64,000 nt of DNA from Desulfobulbaceae bacterium DB1 (GTDB taxonomy: Bacteria > Desulfobacterota > Desulfobulbia > Desulfobulbales > SURF-16), in the NCBI GenBank assembly GCA_001914235.1, contig MQUF01000014.1, forward strand, positions 128,005-192,004, given 5' to 3'. Under the pieces are notes generated by a model. That model saw only the letters and a list, made by a program, of their open reading frames with translations. It was not told the origin of the DNA and did not search any database. Position numbers and translations under genes: made by a program. The stretch's first letter is position 1. Each line of letters starts with the position of its first letter. Below are positions 62,883 through 64,000 of the stretch, one piece after another.

Positions 62883-63623
62883 TCACGAGGATGCGGAAGG
62901 ATTTGGAGACGGTTTTGTTTTTTTTCCCTTGCCGGAGGCCTGTTTCCTCAGCGGTTGGGGCAGAAGTCTTTCCTCTGATTCCTGGATCAGTTGCAGGATT
63001 TCTTTGCGGGGAGGCTGTTTTTTCAGTTCAGCCAGGAAAGCGGGTTCCATCAGCAGGCGGCGCAACCTGGTGTCCAGGATGGCCTCCTCAACCTCATTGG
63101 CCGGCAGGGTGAGGATGATAATCTCCACCTTCTGCCGGTCCAGGGCCTTGAAGTCGGTTGGTTGCTCCAGAAAGGCCAGCAGCATGATGGAGTTGGCCAC
63201 AAGGGCGGAATATCCTCGACTCGGCCGCATGCAGGCAACGCCCTTCAGGGAGGAAGAAACAAGAGACTCCTGGGCAAGGATGGACATCTTGATGGTGGAG
63301 GAATCGAATCCGCCGGTATGGGGGATGGTGGCCAGCAACTCGTCCAGCGCCTCATCCCGATTATCCCCATGGATGCGGTAGAGAACGGAGCCGTTGGTCA
63401 AGGCGCCGCGCACGGTGATGTTGTAGTTGACTTCCTCGGTCCCGAAAGTCATGCCGGTTTGTCCGGCAAGCCAGGCGTCAACCGCCTCGATGCGAAAGCG
63501 CCACTGCCCGCCCATTTTCAAGGCAAAAGGAATCTGATTGTCGGTGAGCATGCGGTAAATGGTTTTGTCGGAAACACCCATTTTTCTCGCGAACTCTTTG
63601 ATGTTGATGAATGATTTGTCCAT
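62883..63623 (-). CDS. DNA-binding regulator: HTH domain fused to EIIA-like domain
   Basis: The 246-aa protein has an N-terminal excisionase/MerR-type HTH (residues about 5-53: NIKEFARKMGVSDKTIYRML, then GGQWRFRIEAVDAWL) and a fructose/nitrogen-type PTS EIIA domain (about 75-225). In EIIA the phosphorylated His sits in a G-I-A-x-PH loop. Here the loop reads GVACMRPSRGYS, with no His, so phosphotransfer is unlikely and the domain may only sense a ligand or partner. The gene is first in the Ehr operon with its own promoter and probably controls it. The last 25 residues are a basic Lys/Ser/Pro tail. Confidence 0.85.
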   Translation of the reverse strand: MDKSFINIKEFARKMGVSDKTIYRMLTDNQIPFALKMGGQWRFRIEAVDAWLAGQTGMTFGTEEVNYNITVRGALTNGSVLYRIHGDNRDEALDELLATIPHTGGFDSSTIKMSILAQESLVSSSLKGVACMRPSRGYSALVANSIMLLAFLEQPTDFKALDRQKVEIIILTLPANEVEEAILDTRLRRLLMEPAFLAELKKQPPRKEILQLIQESEERLLPQPLRKQASGKGKKTKPSPNPSASS

Positions 63624-63661
63624 ATATGTCCAAGTTTGACCTATTCTGTCTTGAGAGGGCT

Positions 63662-63690
63662 TTGATAATTGAAAAGCGAAACGCTGTCAA
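63662..63690 (-). promoter_or_regulatory. promoter of the HTH-EIIA/Ehr operon
   Basis: On the minus strand a perfect TTGACA (63685-63690) is followed after 17 bases by TATCAA (63662-63667). The start codon at 63623 is about 30 bases from the predicted transcript start. Confidence 0.55.
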
Positions 63691-63728
63691 CAGAAAAGAG
63701 CTGCACGGAAAATCAAATTCCTTTCCTT

Positions 63729-63758
63729 TTGACATTCAACGGGATCTCGCCATATACT
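63729..63758 (+). promoter_or_regulatory. promoter of the Mrp-subunit operon
   Basis: A perfect TTGACA (63729-63734) is followed after 18 bases by TATACT (63753-63758). The transcript would start near 63765, 38 bases ahead of the ATG at 63803. It diverges from the Ehr promoter in the same 180-base interval. Confidence 0.65.
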
Positions 63759-63802
63759 TTTTCCAAGCATTTCATTTTATTATCCATCATGAGGAGAGAT
63801 GC

Positions 63803-64000
63803 ATGCTTGACCGAAAAAATGCTTTTTCCGGTCCCCCCGGCGCATTGTTCAGCAAAGGGGCGGCGCGCTTTGTTTTTTTCATTCTACTCTGGCAGGTACT
63901 GGCCGGTGATGAGGTGCAAAGCTGGATCATCGGTCTGCCGGTCACGTTGCTGGCGACTTTTTTCAGTTTGCTGTTTGCCTCTTCCCATGTCTGCGCAATC
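63803..64000 (+). CDS. Mrp/Mnh cation antiporter subunit E (partial)
   Basis: The first 66 codons fit MnhE/MrpE: a short polar start, then two membrane helices around ARFVFFILLWQVLAGD and WIIGLPVTLLATFFSLLF. The gene runs off the right end. GAGGAG precedes the ATG. MrpE is a small subunit of the multi-subunit Na+/H+ antiporter, whose A and D subunits are relatives of HyfB. Its position back to back with the Ehr operon suggests that ion pumping by the two is linked. Confidence 0.7.
   Translation, partial: MLDRKNAFSGPPGALFSKGAARFVFFILLWQVLAGDEVQSWIIGLPVTLLATFFSLLFASSHVCAI

Overview
The window looks like chromosomal DNA of a GC-rich Gram-negative anaerobe or facultative anaerobe, most likely a deltaproteobacterium in the broad sense (Desulfobacterota). 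This is inferred from a multiheme cytochrome c, an energy-converting-hydrogenase-related membrane complex, a sigma-54 activator, a DVU0772-type protein, an anaerobic sulfatase maturase and several outer-membrane systems. No species is claimed.

Left flank (1-5.0 kb): the tail of an insertion-sequence transposase, a DsrE-like protein, a half-size EamA transporter, a lipoprotein, an Smr-domain protein, and a 755-aa P-loop ATPase of unknown role preceded by a short translated leader. A tRNA-Arg(ACG) with a strong terminator follows.

Sulfatase block (5.3-28.9 kb): every gene is on the minus strand and nearly all products are exported. It holds two sulfatases, one of Cys type and one of Ser type, with a single radical-SAM maturase (anSME). 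Around them are a FadL-like channel and two further barrel-like proteins, an eight-heme cytochrome c fused to HEAT-like and TPR repeats (with one frameshift), DUF1254, DUF2092 and DUF3313 proteins, lipoproteins, an alpha/beta hydrolase, an Lnb-type membrane protein and a GAF-PAS sigma-54 activator. It reads as an envelope programme for desulfating and taking up an organosulfate. Its position beside a tRNA gene suggests an acquired island.

Peptide and efflux block (29.2-44.8 kb): a 77-aa Cys-containing peptide made of two identical 21-residue repeats has a strong promoter and ribosome site. It diverges from a TetR gene whose promoter overlaps a palindromic operator. Downstream of TetR lie eleven plus-strand genes for three envelope machines in series: an RND tripartite pump, an Mla/Pqi-type lipid transporter, and a second outer-membrane factor with a split MacAB pump.

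Middle (45-53.4 kb): an exported protein with four CX3C motifs, an iron-dependent alcohol dehydrogenase, a YqaA protein, a hybrid histidine kinase, a broken IS110 transposase, a DVU0772-like protein and an ABC-2 exporter.

Right end (53.5-64 kb): a minus-strand operon begins with an HTH-EIIA regulator and encodes a group-4-hydrogenase-like complex: two HyfB-type subunits, HyfC, HyfE and HyfF types, a large subunit and a ferredoxin-small-subunit fusion. The large subunit lacks the Ni-Fe cysteine motifs, so this is an Ehr-type complex (related to energy-converting hydrogenase) and not a true hydrogenase. An Mrp antiporter subunit E gene starts divergently at the edge.
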